A program made the position numbers and the translations under genes. The notes under the pieces are model-generated. The model was not told where the DNA came from. It saw only the letters and a list, made by a program, of their open reading frames with translations, and did no database searches. This document shows, piece by piece, positions 43,454 to 51,835 of a stretch of DNA of 64,000 bases. This DNA is from JAFEBO01 sp044221315 (GTDB lineage Bacteria; Planctomycetota; Phycisphaerae; Phycisphaerales; UBA1924), in the NCBI GenBank assembly GCA_044221315.1, contig JBGAPK010000019.1, positions 1 through 64,000 of the forward strand. The letters are read 5' to 3'. Position 1 is the stretch's first letter. Every line of letters begins with the position of its first letter.

Positions 43454-46195
43454 TTATGGCTTTCCAGATGCGCCGGTTTCACTCTTCCGGCGGGCACGCT
43501 GCAGTTCTTCGATCCGATCCTTCGATTTCTGTACGCGCGGATGCCCTTCCTTGAAGAACGCCACGATGATCTCGTCGCTCTCCTTCAGTTCCTTCTCCGC
43601 CTCGTCGTACTTGCCCGTCGCGGTCAGGCAGGCACCGAAGTTGTTGCGGTAGATCGCCCGCGCGTAATGCTCTTCGGGCAGTTTCCCTTCCGCGGCTTTG
43701 AAGAGTTCGCGGTACAACCCCTCGGCCTCTGTCGCCTTCCCGCGCAATACCAGCATCGCCGCGAGGTTGTTGATCTGCCCCCAGGATTCCGGGTCTTCAA
43801 AGTTTGACCGCCGCCGGATTTCCACCACCCGGCGCATCAGCGCCTCCGCCTCGTCCAACTGCTTCGTGTCCTCGAGCGCAAACGCCAGGTTGCCCATCGC
43901 CGTAAGCGTCTTCGTGTTCGATTCGCCCAGTTTGCTCTTCTGGAGGGCCACCGTTTCGCGCAACAGCGGGATCGCCTCTTCGTACCGCTTCACCGCGATG
44001 TACGCAGTCGCCAGGTTCGCCATGGAGGTCAGCACGCTCGGGTGATCCTGCGGCAGGCGCTTGCGCCGGATCTCCAGAGTCCTGGCGTGCAGTTCCACCG
44101 CCTCGTCGAGACGCCCGAGCCGCTGCACCGTGTTCGCCAGCGTGTTCAATTCGTATGCCACGGCCGCGTGATCGGGCCCGAATTGTTTCTCGCACAGCAC
44201 CAGCGCCTCGCGCACCGCCTTCTCTCCCTCCTCCAACTTTCCCGCCGCACCGAGGGCGTACCCGTAATTGTGAATCGCCGTCTGCAGATTCCGATCCGTG
44301 CCGCCCACGTGCTTGCGGAGCGACTCCAAACCCTGCCCGAGTTCCTCCACAGCCTCGGCAAGCTTTCCTCTCTCCAGCAGGTACCGCCCCAGTTCGCAGC
44401 GTGCCAATCCCAGCTCGAGTTCCAGCTTCTGCGGATCCATTCGGTATCGCGCGATGGCTTCGCGGCAGAGCCTCTCCGAATCCTCGAACCGGCCAACGTC
44501 GGCCAGCGCGATCGCCAGCGTCCGGCGCGCCTCAAGTTCATCGATCGAATTGATCCCGAATTCCTCGACGGCCCGCTTCTGCGATTTTTCCGCTTGCGCC
44601 AGCGCCTCGTCCGTCCTGCCCAGGGCCCGGTAGGTGTTCGAGAGCGTGTTGCGTAGCGGGATCTCCACGCGCGGCGGCATACCCCCCGCCTCGATCCGGC
44701 CCGCGGCGATATCCAGCACTTCCCGAACCGTCAGTTCCCCGCTGGACTCGCTCTCGGGGCTTGCCGCGGCCAACATGCCGGTCAGGAACTCGTTGGTCGC
44801 CTTCGCCGTCTGCGCCTCGCGCTCGGCGATCTTGGTCTGGCGTTCGAGCGCAACGCCTCGCTCCTCGGCCAGCAGCCTGCCCCGGGTCGCCTCGGCCGCC
44901 TGCCAAGTCGTACCGATCACGCCGCCGATCAGTGCCAGCACCGCCAGCGAAGCCCCGGTCACCAGCGCCCGGTTCCGCGCAACAAACTTCCGGACCTTGT
45001 ACGCCCTGCTCGCCGGCCTGGCCAGAATCGGCTCATCGTTCAGGTACCGCCCGATGTCCGCAGAAAAATCGGACACGCTCTGATACCGGCGCGCCCGGTC
45101 CTTCTCCATCGCCTTCGCGACGATGGTGGCGACATCCGACGGCACGGTCCGGTCCACCGCTTTCAGCGACGGCGCCTCAACCTCCGCGATGATGCGCACC
45201 GCCTCGGGCAGCGTGTGCGTGTCGAGCGCGTGCGGCAGTTTGCCCGTCAGCAATTCGAACAGAATCACCCCCAGCGTGTAGACGTCCGAGCGCACGTCAA
45301 CCCCGGACGGGTCGTTCACCTGCTCCGGGCTCATGTAGGGCAACGTTCCCACCAGCGTTCCCGCCTCGGTGCGCATCGTGGCCGCGCCGCCGACTCCGCC
45401 CGCGCTCGAATCATCGGTTGTGCGCGCGATCCCAAAGTCCAGCACCTTGGGCTGCCCCGCGCTCGTCACCAGGATGTTCCCGGGCTTTAGATCCCGGTGC
45501 ACTATCCCCTTCTGATGGGCATGCTGCACGGCGTCGCATATCCGCTGAAAGAGTTCCAGCCGCTGCTTCAGGGAAAGGCGATTCTCAACGGCATACAACG
45601 TGAGCGGCTTGCCTTCCACCAACTCCATCGCAAAGAACGGCTGCGGTCCGGCCGGGCTCTCGTGCGTCGCCGCCTCGAAGATCTGCGCGATCCCCGGGTG
45701 CTGCAGTCGCGCAAGCAATTCTGATTCGTGATCGAACCGGCGCAGCAGGCGCGGTGTCAGCAGCCCCGGGCGGATCACCTTGAGCGCGACGGTGCGCTTC
45801 GGCCGCTCCTGCGCCGCAAAGTACACAACGCCCATTCCCCCCTCGCCCAGCACTCGAAGAATTGAATACTGCCCGATCTTCTGAGGCACGGGCCCGGCGG
45901 GTTCCTCCGCCGGCGGCGGCACCGCATCCATCGTCGCCTGCTGATCCTGACGCAGCAGCATCATCTCGACCCGTGACCGCAGCACGCGATCGCCGTTGCA
46001 TTCGCGCTCGAGCACTTCCCGGCGCTCGTGCTGAGGCGACGACGCCACCAATCGGGCAATCTCCCGAACCCGCTGGTGCGAAGCATGATTCTGAACGTCC
46101 TCGTGACTCAAGACGGCGCTTATCCGGACCAGAAAGAACCCTCGACGGACAGAGCAGCGAACACACAAGCCCGATCCGCTACCGCATTCTGCCAC
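43454..46195 (-). CDS. Ser/Thr protein kinase with transmembrane segment and TPR array
   Basis: About 913 residues. Kinase domain at about 108-385: glycine loop GEGGMGVVY at 117-125, Lys139 in VALKV, HRDLKPGN at 233-240, DFG at 253-255, and the activation region GTLPYMSPEQ. One membrane helix at about 410-432, then a helical linker and about ten TPR units (500-890) with FGPDHAAVAYELNTLANTVQ and similar. This is the PknB-like layout widespread in planctomycetes. The start is uncertain: the GTG at 46195 gives the longest product, while a TTG at 46111 begins just before the conserved SHEDVQNH/HQRVREI segment. Substrate and signal unknown. Confidence 0.85.
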   Translation of the reverse strand: MAECGSGSGLCVRCSVRRGFFLVRISAVLSHEDVQNHASHQRVREIARLVASSPQHERREVLERECNGDRVLRSRVEMMLLRQDQQATMDAVPPPAEEPAGPVPQKIGQYSILRVLGEGGMGVVYFAAQERPKRTVALKVIRPGLLTPRLLRRFDHESELLARLQHPGIAQIFEAATHESPAGPQPFFAMELVEGKPLTLYAVENRLSLKQRLELFQRICDAVQHAHQKGIVHRDLKPGNILVTSAGQPKVLDFGIARTTDDSSAGGVGGAATMRTEAGTLVGTLPYMSPEQVNDPSGVDVRSDVYTLGVILFELLTGKLPHALDTHTLPEAVRIIAEVEAPSLKAVDRTVPSDVATIVAKAMEKDRARRYQSVSDFSADIGRYLNDEPILARPASRAYKVRKFVARNRALVTGASLAVLALIGGVIGTTWQAAEATRGRLLAEERGVALERQTKIAEREAQTAKATNEFLTGMLAAASPESESSGELTVREVLDIAAGRIEAGGMPPRVEIPLRNTLSNTYRALGRTDEALAQAEKSQKRAVEEFGINSIDELEARRTLAIALADVGRFEDSERLCREAIARYRMDPQKLELELGLARCELGRYLLERGKLAEAVEELGQGLESLRKHVGGTDRNLQTAIHNYGYALGAAGKLEEGEKAVREALVLCEKQFGPDHAAVAYELNTLANTVQRLGRLDEAVELHARTLEIRRKRLPQDHPSVLTSMANLATAYIAVKRYEEAIPLLRETVALQKSKLGESNTKTLTAMGNLAFALEDTKQLDEAEALMRRVVEIRRRSNFEDPESWGQINNLAAMLVLRGKATEAEGLYRELFKAAEGKLPEEHYARAIYRNNFGACLTATGKYDEAEKELKESDEIIVAFFKEGHPRVQKSKDRIEELQRARRKSETGASGKP

Positions 46196-46289
46196 ACCTT
46201 AGGGCGCAACGCCAGCATCATGCCGGAGTTATGTGAGAATGGGCCGGGCTTCGATTTCCCGGACTCCGCCTCCCCAAAGATCCGGCCCG

Positions 46290-46769
46290 ATGAGCCCCAC
46301 CTTTCAAATCGCCGCGTTGATTCTCCAGACCATCTCGGCGCTCTCGATCGCCGGCGGCCTGATCTTCGCCGCGTTTCAGTTCCACGCGGCCCGCAAGGCC
46401 CAGCATGTGGCCAATTTCACCAAGCTCGTCGAACTCCAGATGTCGCTGCGGCGGATGCGCGTCGAAGATCCCAAGCTCGCCAACGTCTACACCGACGACG
46501 TGCGCAACCTCCAGTCCGAGGATGAGATCCGCTATTACTTCTTCAACCTGATGCAGCTCTCCCTTTTCGAAATCGCCTGGTACAGCCACGAGCACGGGCA
46601 GCTCTCCGACGAGTATTTCGAATCCTGGGTGAAGCGCTTTCGTGTGATCGCCGCCGAGGAGAGTTTCCGGAAGATGATGACCAACCCTTCGATGAAGATC
46701 CTGCACGACGACTTCCAGTCGTACGTCCAACGGTTTGTGGCGGAAGCGCCGGCCCGACCGACCGCTTGA
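46290..46769 (+). CDS. Small membrane protein of unknown function
   Basis: 159 residues. One membrane helix at about 7-28 (AALILQTISALSIAGGLIFAAF), then a charged, mostly helical soluble part (FHAARKAQHVANFTKLVELQ, EDEIRYYFFNLMQLSLFEIAWY) with many aromatic residues near 80-130. No recognised domain. Similar short one-helix proteins of about 160 residues occur widely as hypothetical proteins. It is divergent from the kinase gene with about 95 bases between them. ATG 46290 opens directly on the helix. Confidence 0.7.
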   Translation: MSPTFQIAALILQTISALSIAGGLIFAAFQFHAARKAQHVANFTKLVELQMSLRRMRVEDPKLANVYTDDVRNLQSEDEIRYYFFNLMQLSLFEIAWYSHEHGQLSDEYFESWVKRFRVIAAEESFRKMMTNPSMKILHDDFQSYVQRFVAEAPARPTA

Positions 46770-46883
46770 GCCGCGAGCGCCCCGCACCCGGCCGCAGGGC
46801 GCTGAACTTGTCGAATATTGCTTACTTCCGCGGTACTTTCCGCGTTTGCTTGCTTCCCTGAATTCCCAGCGGCATTCTTTCGT

Positions 46884-47819
46884 ATGCACCACTGCCGGTC
46901 CGTGCGGGCGGCCAACTTCATCCATCGGCTGGCGGCCGCTCTCTGCCTCGTGGTCACCATGGCTTCGGCGTCGGGCGCTCAGGACCTCCTGGTCAGCAGC
47001 GAGGGAACGAACTCGGTCAAGAGGTACGACGGCCTGACCGGCGTCTACAAGGGCGACTTTGTCGCCACAGGATCGGGCGGGCTCAACAAGCCCGAAGGCC
47101 TCGCCTACGGCCTGGACGGAAACCTCTACGTCTCGAGCAGCGGCAGCAACAAAGTCCTCCGCTACAACGGCCAGACTGGCGCGTACCTCGGGGTAGCGCT
47201 CCAGACGAGCCTGGCAACGCCGTGGGACCTGTACTGCGGCTCCGACGGCGTCATGTACGTCTCGAGCAGCGCCACCAACCGTGTGGTCGCTTTCAACCCG
47301 GTCACGAGCGCGATCGCCCGCACCATCGGGGCCACCGGTTCGATGAGCAAGCCCGACGGCCTGACCATCGGCCCCGACGGCATGCTTTATGTCTGCAGCA
47401 CCAACAACGCGCGCGTGCTCAAATACAACCCTTCGACCGGCGCGTTCCTCGGCAATTTTGCCACGACCGGAATCACACGCGCCAACGACATCGTCTTTGG
47501 CACCGACGGCCTGGCGTACGTGCTGGACAACACGGGCCAGATCCTGCGGTATGCGCAGTCCGGTCAGTTCATCGACCAATGGCGGTTCGGGGCAGGCTCC
47601 CCCGGCCTGGTCCAGGGACCGGACGGACGGTTCTACACGAGCAATTACGGCGAGGGCACAATCCAGCGCTTCGGAGATTCTGGCGAGGGCGTCTTTGTTA
47701 CTTCGGGCGACGGCGGCCTGAACAGGCCGACCAACATGATCTTCATGATCCCGGAACCCGGGACCGCGGCTCTGGCAGTCGTGCTGATCGTTCTCCGGCG
47801 TCGCCGGCCCGCTCGCTAA
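46884..47819 (+). CDS. NHL-repeat beta-propeller with PEP-CTERM anchor
   Basis: 311 residues. Signal peptide about 1-33 (RLAAALCLVVTMASASGAQ). Five or six propeller repeats follow: KPEGLAYGLDGNLYVSSSGS, KPDGLTIGPDGMLYVCSTNN and related blocks. The C-terminus MIPEPGTAALAVVLIVLRRRRPAR is a textbook PEP-CTERM signal: Pro-Glu-Pro, a hydrophobic span and a basic tail, recognised by exosortase, which cuts and probably attaches the protein to exopolysaccharide. The gene ends overlapping the stop of the convergent lipoprotein gene. The start at 46884 is preferred over the frame's first Met at 46818. Confidence 0.85.
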   Translation: MHHCRSVRAANFIHRLAAALCLVVTMASASGAQDLLVSSEGTNSVKRYDGLTGVYKGDFVATGSGGLNKPEGLAYGLDGNLYVSSSGSNKVLRYNGQTGAYLGVALQTSLATPWDLYCGSDGVMYVSSSATNRVVAFNPVTSAIARTIGATGSMSKPDGLTIGPDGMLYVCSTNNARVLKYNPSTGAFLGNFATTGITRANDIVFGTDGLAYVLDNTGQILRYAQSGQFIDQWRFGAGSPGLVQGPDGRFYTSNYGEGTIQRFGDSGEGVFVTSGDGGLNRPTNMIFMIPEPGTAALAVVLIVLRRRRPAR

Positions 47820-48310
47820 AGACCGTCCTGGTTTTTCGACGTCACCAGCATGTCCGCGAACTCGACCGAGATCTCGACCTTGCCTTCCGTCCAAACCCAG
47901 CGTTCACGCACCGGACCCGGCGTGTTGGACGCGCCATGGAACGGCGTCGTCTGAGGCTTCTTGTTGACCGGCCCGCCCACGGGCCCCCCGGCCTCCTTCT
48001 GAGTCTGCTGATCACGCTCGTTGATTTTGCCCGTCAGATCCCCGAGGCCCTGCTTGATCTGGCTCCGGTTCTGCCGCTCCTGGGCGACCTGGATATCTCC
48101 AAGGTAATCCTGCGCCAGCTTTGATGCGCTGCCGCTCGTCACCTTTTCTCCCGGGCCCAGGATCGCCGTGACCTGGTCAAAGCTCATGCCGACCTGGATC
48201 TTGTCGTAATTGGCCTGGGTCAGCTTCTTTTCGCACCCCACCTGGCCAAGAGCAAGGGCTAGGCCAAGCAGCACAAGAAGAATGGGATGGACTCGCGGCG
48301 ATCCGATCAT
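47816..48310 (-). CDS. Lipoprotein with SmpA/BamE-like domain
   Basis: 164 residues. Lipoprotein signal with Cys26 (GQVGC). Residues about 28-60 read LTQANYDKIQVGMSFDQVTAILGPGEKV, the alpha/beta block of SmpA/OmlA/BamE and DUF3862-like proteins. A charged Gln-rich linker (about 75-120) separates it from a short C-terminal strand. BamE takes part in outer-membrane protein assembly; this protein may just share the fold. It is divergent from the DUF58 operon, so 48311-48421 should hold both promoters. Confidence 0.75.
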   Translation of the reverse strand: MIGSPRVHPILLVLLGLALALGQVGCEKKLTQANYDKIQVGMSFDQVTAILGPGEKVTSGSASKLAQDYLGDIQVAQERQNRSQIKQGLGDLTGKINERDQQTQKEAGGPVGGPVNKKPQTTPFHGASNTPGPVRERWVWTEGKVEISVEFADMLVTSKNQDGL

Positions 48311-48421
48311 CTGCCCTCCCGGACTCTCAATGGTACTTGATTCGTGCCCGGAAGGCGATTCTGCCCCACTACCCGGAACGGGGCGAACGCCGACGCCCGC
48401 TCATCCGATACGATCCTTGCG

Positions 48422-49513
48422 ATGCCGAGCACGGAAGCCGGACAGAATCCAGGAGGCGAGGGACCCGCGAACGATCCCGCGCCCGGTCGCGCGTCCCCCG
48501 AAATCGACGCCTCCCTGTATCTCCACCCGCAGACCCTTGCCCGCCTTTCCAGCTTCGAACTTCGGGCGAAGATGATCGTGGAAGGCCTCTCCAGCGGCCA
48601 GCACCGCTCGCCCTACCAGGGTTTCTCCGTCGAATTCGCCCAGCACCGTCCCTACACCCCGGGCGATGACCTGCGCCACCTGGACTGGAAAGTCTTCGCC
48701 CGCTCCGACAAACTCCACCTCAAGCAGTATCAACAGGAAACCAATCTCGATCTCATTGTGCTCGTCGATTGCTCCGGCTCCATGTCGTACGGCAGCCGCT
48801 CGTTCGCCGAGGCCTCCGGTGTCGGCCGGGAAAAGAGCCCCGACGGCCGGGCCCACTGGAGCAAGTTCGATCACGCCACCGCTCTCGCCGCCGCTCTTTC
48901 CTATATCACACTCCGCCAGGGCGACCGGGTCGGGCTCGAGATGTTCGACGAGCAGGTCAAACTTGTCCTGCGCCGCTCGAGCAGCCAGGGAACGTGGCGT
49001 CAGATCGTTAGCGCCCTCGCATCGCACCCGGCCCGCCGAGCGCACAACCCCGAACTGCCCGGCAACGACCCGGCCCCGAAATCGAGCGATCTCCGGCGCG
49101 CGATCGACCAGACCTTCGGCCAGATCACTAATCGCTGCATTCTCGCGATCGTCAGCGACTTCTTCATGGACCTGGACATGATCAAGGATGCGCTCGCCCG
49201 CACCCGCCACGCCCAGGCGGACGTCATGGCTTTCCAGATTATGGACCGCGCGGAACTCGACTTCGACCTGCGGGAAAACTCCGGGGGAGTCCTGCTCCAG
49301 GGCCTCGAGGGCGAATCGACGCTGAAGATCGACCCCCGCTCGATCCGTGCCGCCTATCTCGAAGCGGTCGAATCGCACAACGCCCGCCTTCGCGCTCTTC
49401 TCCGCGGCATGGGATACGACTACACCCTCGTCAACACGCACGAGTACCTCGGACCCGCGCTCGCTTCATTTGTGTCGCGTCGCAACGCCCAGATCAAACG
49501 CCACCTCGCCTGA
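48422..49513 (+). CDS. DUF58-domain protein, first gene of the vWA operon
   Basis: 363 residues. DUF58 signature YTPGDDLRHLDWKVFARSDK at 78-97, then a vWA fold whose metal site begins D116-CSGS (DxSxS). DUF58 proteins are usually encoded beside a MoxR AAA+ ATPase and vWA membrane proteins, a locus linked to stress tolerance and surface assembly. Here the gene heads a seven-gene run, and no MoxR gene is present in the window. ATG 48422 is chosen; the frame extends 26 codons upstream without similarity. It lies six bases before the next gene, so the two are cotranscribed. Confidence 0.9.
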   Translation: MPSTEAGQNPGGEGPANDPAPGRASPEIDASLYLHPQTLARLSSFELRAKMIVEGLSSGQHRSPYQGFSVEFAQHRPYTPGDDLRHLDWKVFARSDKLHLKQYQQETNLDLIVLVDCSGSMSYGSRSFAEASGVGREKSPDGRAHWSKFDHATALAAALSYITLRQGDRVGLEMFDEQVKLVLRRSSSQGTWRQIVSALASHPARRAHNPELPGNDPAPKSSDLRRAIDQTFGQITNRCILAIVSDFFMDLDMIKDALARTRHAQADVMAFQIMDRAELDFDLRENSGGVLLQGLEGESTLKIDPRSIRAAYLEAVESHNARLRALLRGMGYDYTLVNTHEYLGPALASFVSRRNAQIKRHLA

Positions 49514-49519
49514 CGCTCC

Positions 49520-51835
49520 ATGTCGTTCCTGAATCCAACCCTCGCCCTCGCCGCACTTGCCTGCGTCTGCACGCCAATCATCATTCATCTGCTCTTTCGG
49601 CGCAAGCGCCGCCCGATCGAGTGGGGCGCGATGCGCTTCGTGCTGGAGGCGTTCCGCCGCCACCGGCGCCGTCTGCGTCTTGAACAGATTCTGCTGCTCC
49701 TCGCCCGAACGCTGGCCGTTCTGCTGCTCGCGCTCGCCGTCGGCCGCCCGATGTTCGCCGGCAATACTCCGCTCGAAGCACGCAAGCCCCGCGACCTGCT
49801 GCTCGTCATCGACAACAGCCTCGCCTCGCAGTCCCGCACCCAGTTTTCGAACGAACTCGCCCTGAGCAAGCAGGCCGCCGCCAGGCTGCTCGACGAGCTC
49901 GACCCCGTGCGGGGCGATCGCGCCGCCCTGATCGCACTCGGGTCGCCGGCCGAGCGGATCGTCACCCCGCCGACCGGAGAGGTAGCGGCCGTCCAAAACG
50001 CGATCGAACAGCTCCAGCCTTCCGACGCCGCCGCGGACCTGGCCGGCGCCGCGGGGCTGGTGCGGGAGTTCGCCGGCAAGGACTCCCGGCGTGAGACGAC
50101 TGTCGCGCTCCTCTCGGCATTCCGGGCCGGAACGATCGATATCGCGCACGACGGAGCGCGCGCGCCGGACGCTCCGGACACCGCCCGCGATGCCGCTCCC
50201 GCAGCGCAGCCTGAATCTCCGATCAATTTGCTCGCCACGCCCCCGACGACCGAACCCGCCGACAACCTGTCGATCGTCAACGTCGAGCCGCTGCGGTCCA
50301 TTCTGATCCGCGCGGGGGATGGGCCGGAGACTCAGCAGGCCCGGGCCACATTGCGCCGCGCCGGACCGTCCGTGGAGAAAGCCGCCGTCGCGACCCTTCG
50401 ACTCCGCACCGCAACAGCCCGAAGCACTTCCGACGACCAGCATTGGGCCAGCACGACCGTCCGGTTCTCGCCCTGGCAGGAATCGGTCACCGTCCTCGCG
50501 CCGGTGGGAATCTCCAAGCCCTCGGAGGGTGATGCACCGGGCGCCGCACTCTGGATCGAGGGCCGCATCGACGAGGACGCGATCCAACCCGACAACATGT
50601 TCCGCCGCCCGTGGAAGAGCCGGGAGCAGGTCCGCGTCGCGATCATCGCGCCGCCCAGCGACACCGCCGCCTCCTCCGGGCCCGAATCCTTCAGCGCGGC
50701 CGACTGGATCTCGCTCGCGCTCACCCCCACCGGCGCAACCCGCGGCGTCGGCCTCGAGAACGAGAATGAACCGGTACGAGTTGCTCGCATTGCCCCCGAG
50801 CGCCTTTCGCCCATCGACCTCGCCGGCATCGACGCCGCTTTCGTCGCACGCCCCGAAATGCTCGGCGCCGCCGCATGGCCTGTTCTCGCGGAGTTTGCAC
50901 GCAGGGGTGGCCTGCTGGTTGTGTCGCCTGCGCCGCTGCCCGGCGCCCAACTCTGGACCGATCCGTTCACCAAGGCCGCGGGTCTCTCCTGGGCCTTCTC
51001 CCGCGAGAGCGAAACACCAAAGGCCCCGCTTTTGCTCTCAATCGCCAATGCCGATCAGGCGCTGCTTTCCGCGCTCGGCGCCGAGCTTCCCGAGTTGATC
51101 AAGCCGGTTTCCGCCTCGCGTCTTCTCGGGGTCGAACTCAAGGGCGACGGCTCCTCGCTGATCTCCTTCGACTCCCAGCATCCGCTGCTTATCGCCGCCC
51201 GCCCCGGCGGCAGCACCAAGGGGCTCGTCGCAGCCTTCCTCGTTTCCCCCGAACTCGCGTGGACCAATCTCCCCGCTATGCCGCTGATGGTTCCGCTCAT
51301 CCAGGAACTCGTGCGTCAGGGCGTGGGGCTTGCATCCGGCGCGAACTGCTTTGTCGCAGGTGTCGCGCTCGAGGCGCCAGATGAACTCCGCGCCATCGAA
51401 CCTCCCGGATCGGGCGCCGTGGACCCGATTGCTCGGCGGTCCGGGCTATGGCGCCGCGTCGATTCGCGAGGCACTACCCGGGAACTCGTTGCCGTGAACT
51501 CCGATCCGCAGGCGGGTTCAACGCTCACCCAGACCCGCGAGCAACTCGCGCCCTACCTCGGAAAGTGGCTCCGCTCCCGCGACTTCGTCTGGATCGAGCC
51601 GGGCGGATCGGCACGCCCGGGGGCCAAGGGAGTGCTCACCCAATCCCGTCGTAGTCCCCCAATCGACCTGCCCCTCCTGATCGCCGGGCTCGCGCTGCTT
51701 GTTCTTGATCTCGCGCTCTCACGCTGGTTCAGCCACGCAACTGTCACGGACCGGCACGATGCCGGTGCCGCGTCCGCATCCGTCCCGCCGGGCTTCGGCG
51801 CCGACGAACCCGCAACCCGGGAGGCGGCGGCGTGA
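49520..51835 (+). CDS. BatA-like membrane protein with degenerate vWA domain
   Basis: 771 residues. Two N-terminal membrane helices at about 5-25 and 52-73 carry the BatA/aerotolerance N-terminal domain (RRPIEWGAMRFVLEAFRRHR). A vWA-like domain follows with IDNSLAS, in which the DxSxS metal site is preserved only in part (D-N-S-L-A-S). The middle (about 240-500) is beta-rich and unassigned. One more helix lies near 720-738 (LLIAGLALLVLDLALS). The next gene begins inside its stop (GTGA at 51832), so translation is coupled. Confidence 0.85.
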   Translation: MSFLNPTLALAALACVCTPIIIHLLFRRKRRPIEWGAMRFVLEAFRRHRRRLRLEQILLLLARTLAVLLLALAVGRPMFAGNTPLEARKPRDLLLVIDNSLASQSRTQFSNELALSKQAAARLLDELDPVRGDRAALIALGSPAERIVTPPTGEVAAVQNAIEQLQPSDAAADLAGAAGLVREFAGKDSRRETTVALLSAFRAGTIDIAHDGARAPDAPDTARDAAPAAQPESPINLLATPPTTEPADNLSIVNVEPLRSILIRAGDGPETQQARATLRRAGPSVEKAAVATLRLRTATARSTSDDQHWASTTVRFSPWQESVTVLAPVGISKPSEGDAPGAALWIEGRIDEDAIQPDNMFRRPWKSREQVRVAIIAPPSDTAASSGPESFSAADWISLALTPTGATRGVGLENENEPVRVARIAPERLSPIDLAGIDAAFVARPEMLGAAAWPVLAEFARRGGLLVVSPAPLPGAQLWTDPFTKAAGLSWAFSRESETPKAPLLLSIANADQALLSALGAELPELIKPVSASRLLGVELKGDGSSLISFDSQHPLLIAARPGGSTKGLVAAFLVSPELAWTNLPAMPLMVPLIQELVRQGVGLASGANCFVAGVALEAPDELRAIEPPGSGAVDPIARRSGLWRRVDSRGTTRELVAVNSDPQAGSTLTQTREQLAPYLGKWLRSRDFVWIEPGGSARPGAKGVLTQSRRSPPIDLPLLIAGLALLVLDLALSRWFSHATVTDRHDAGAASASVPPGFGADEPATREAAA

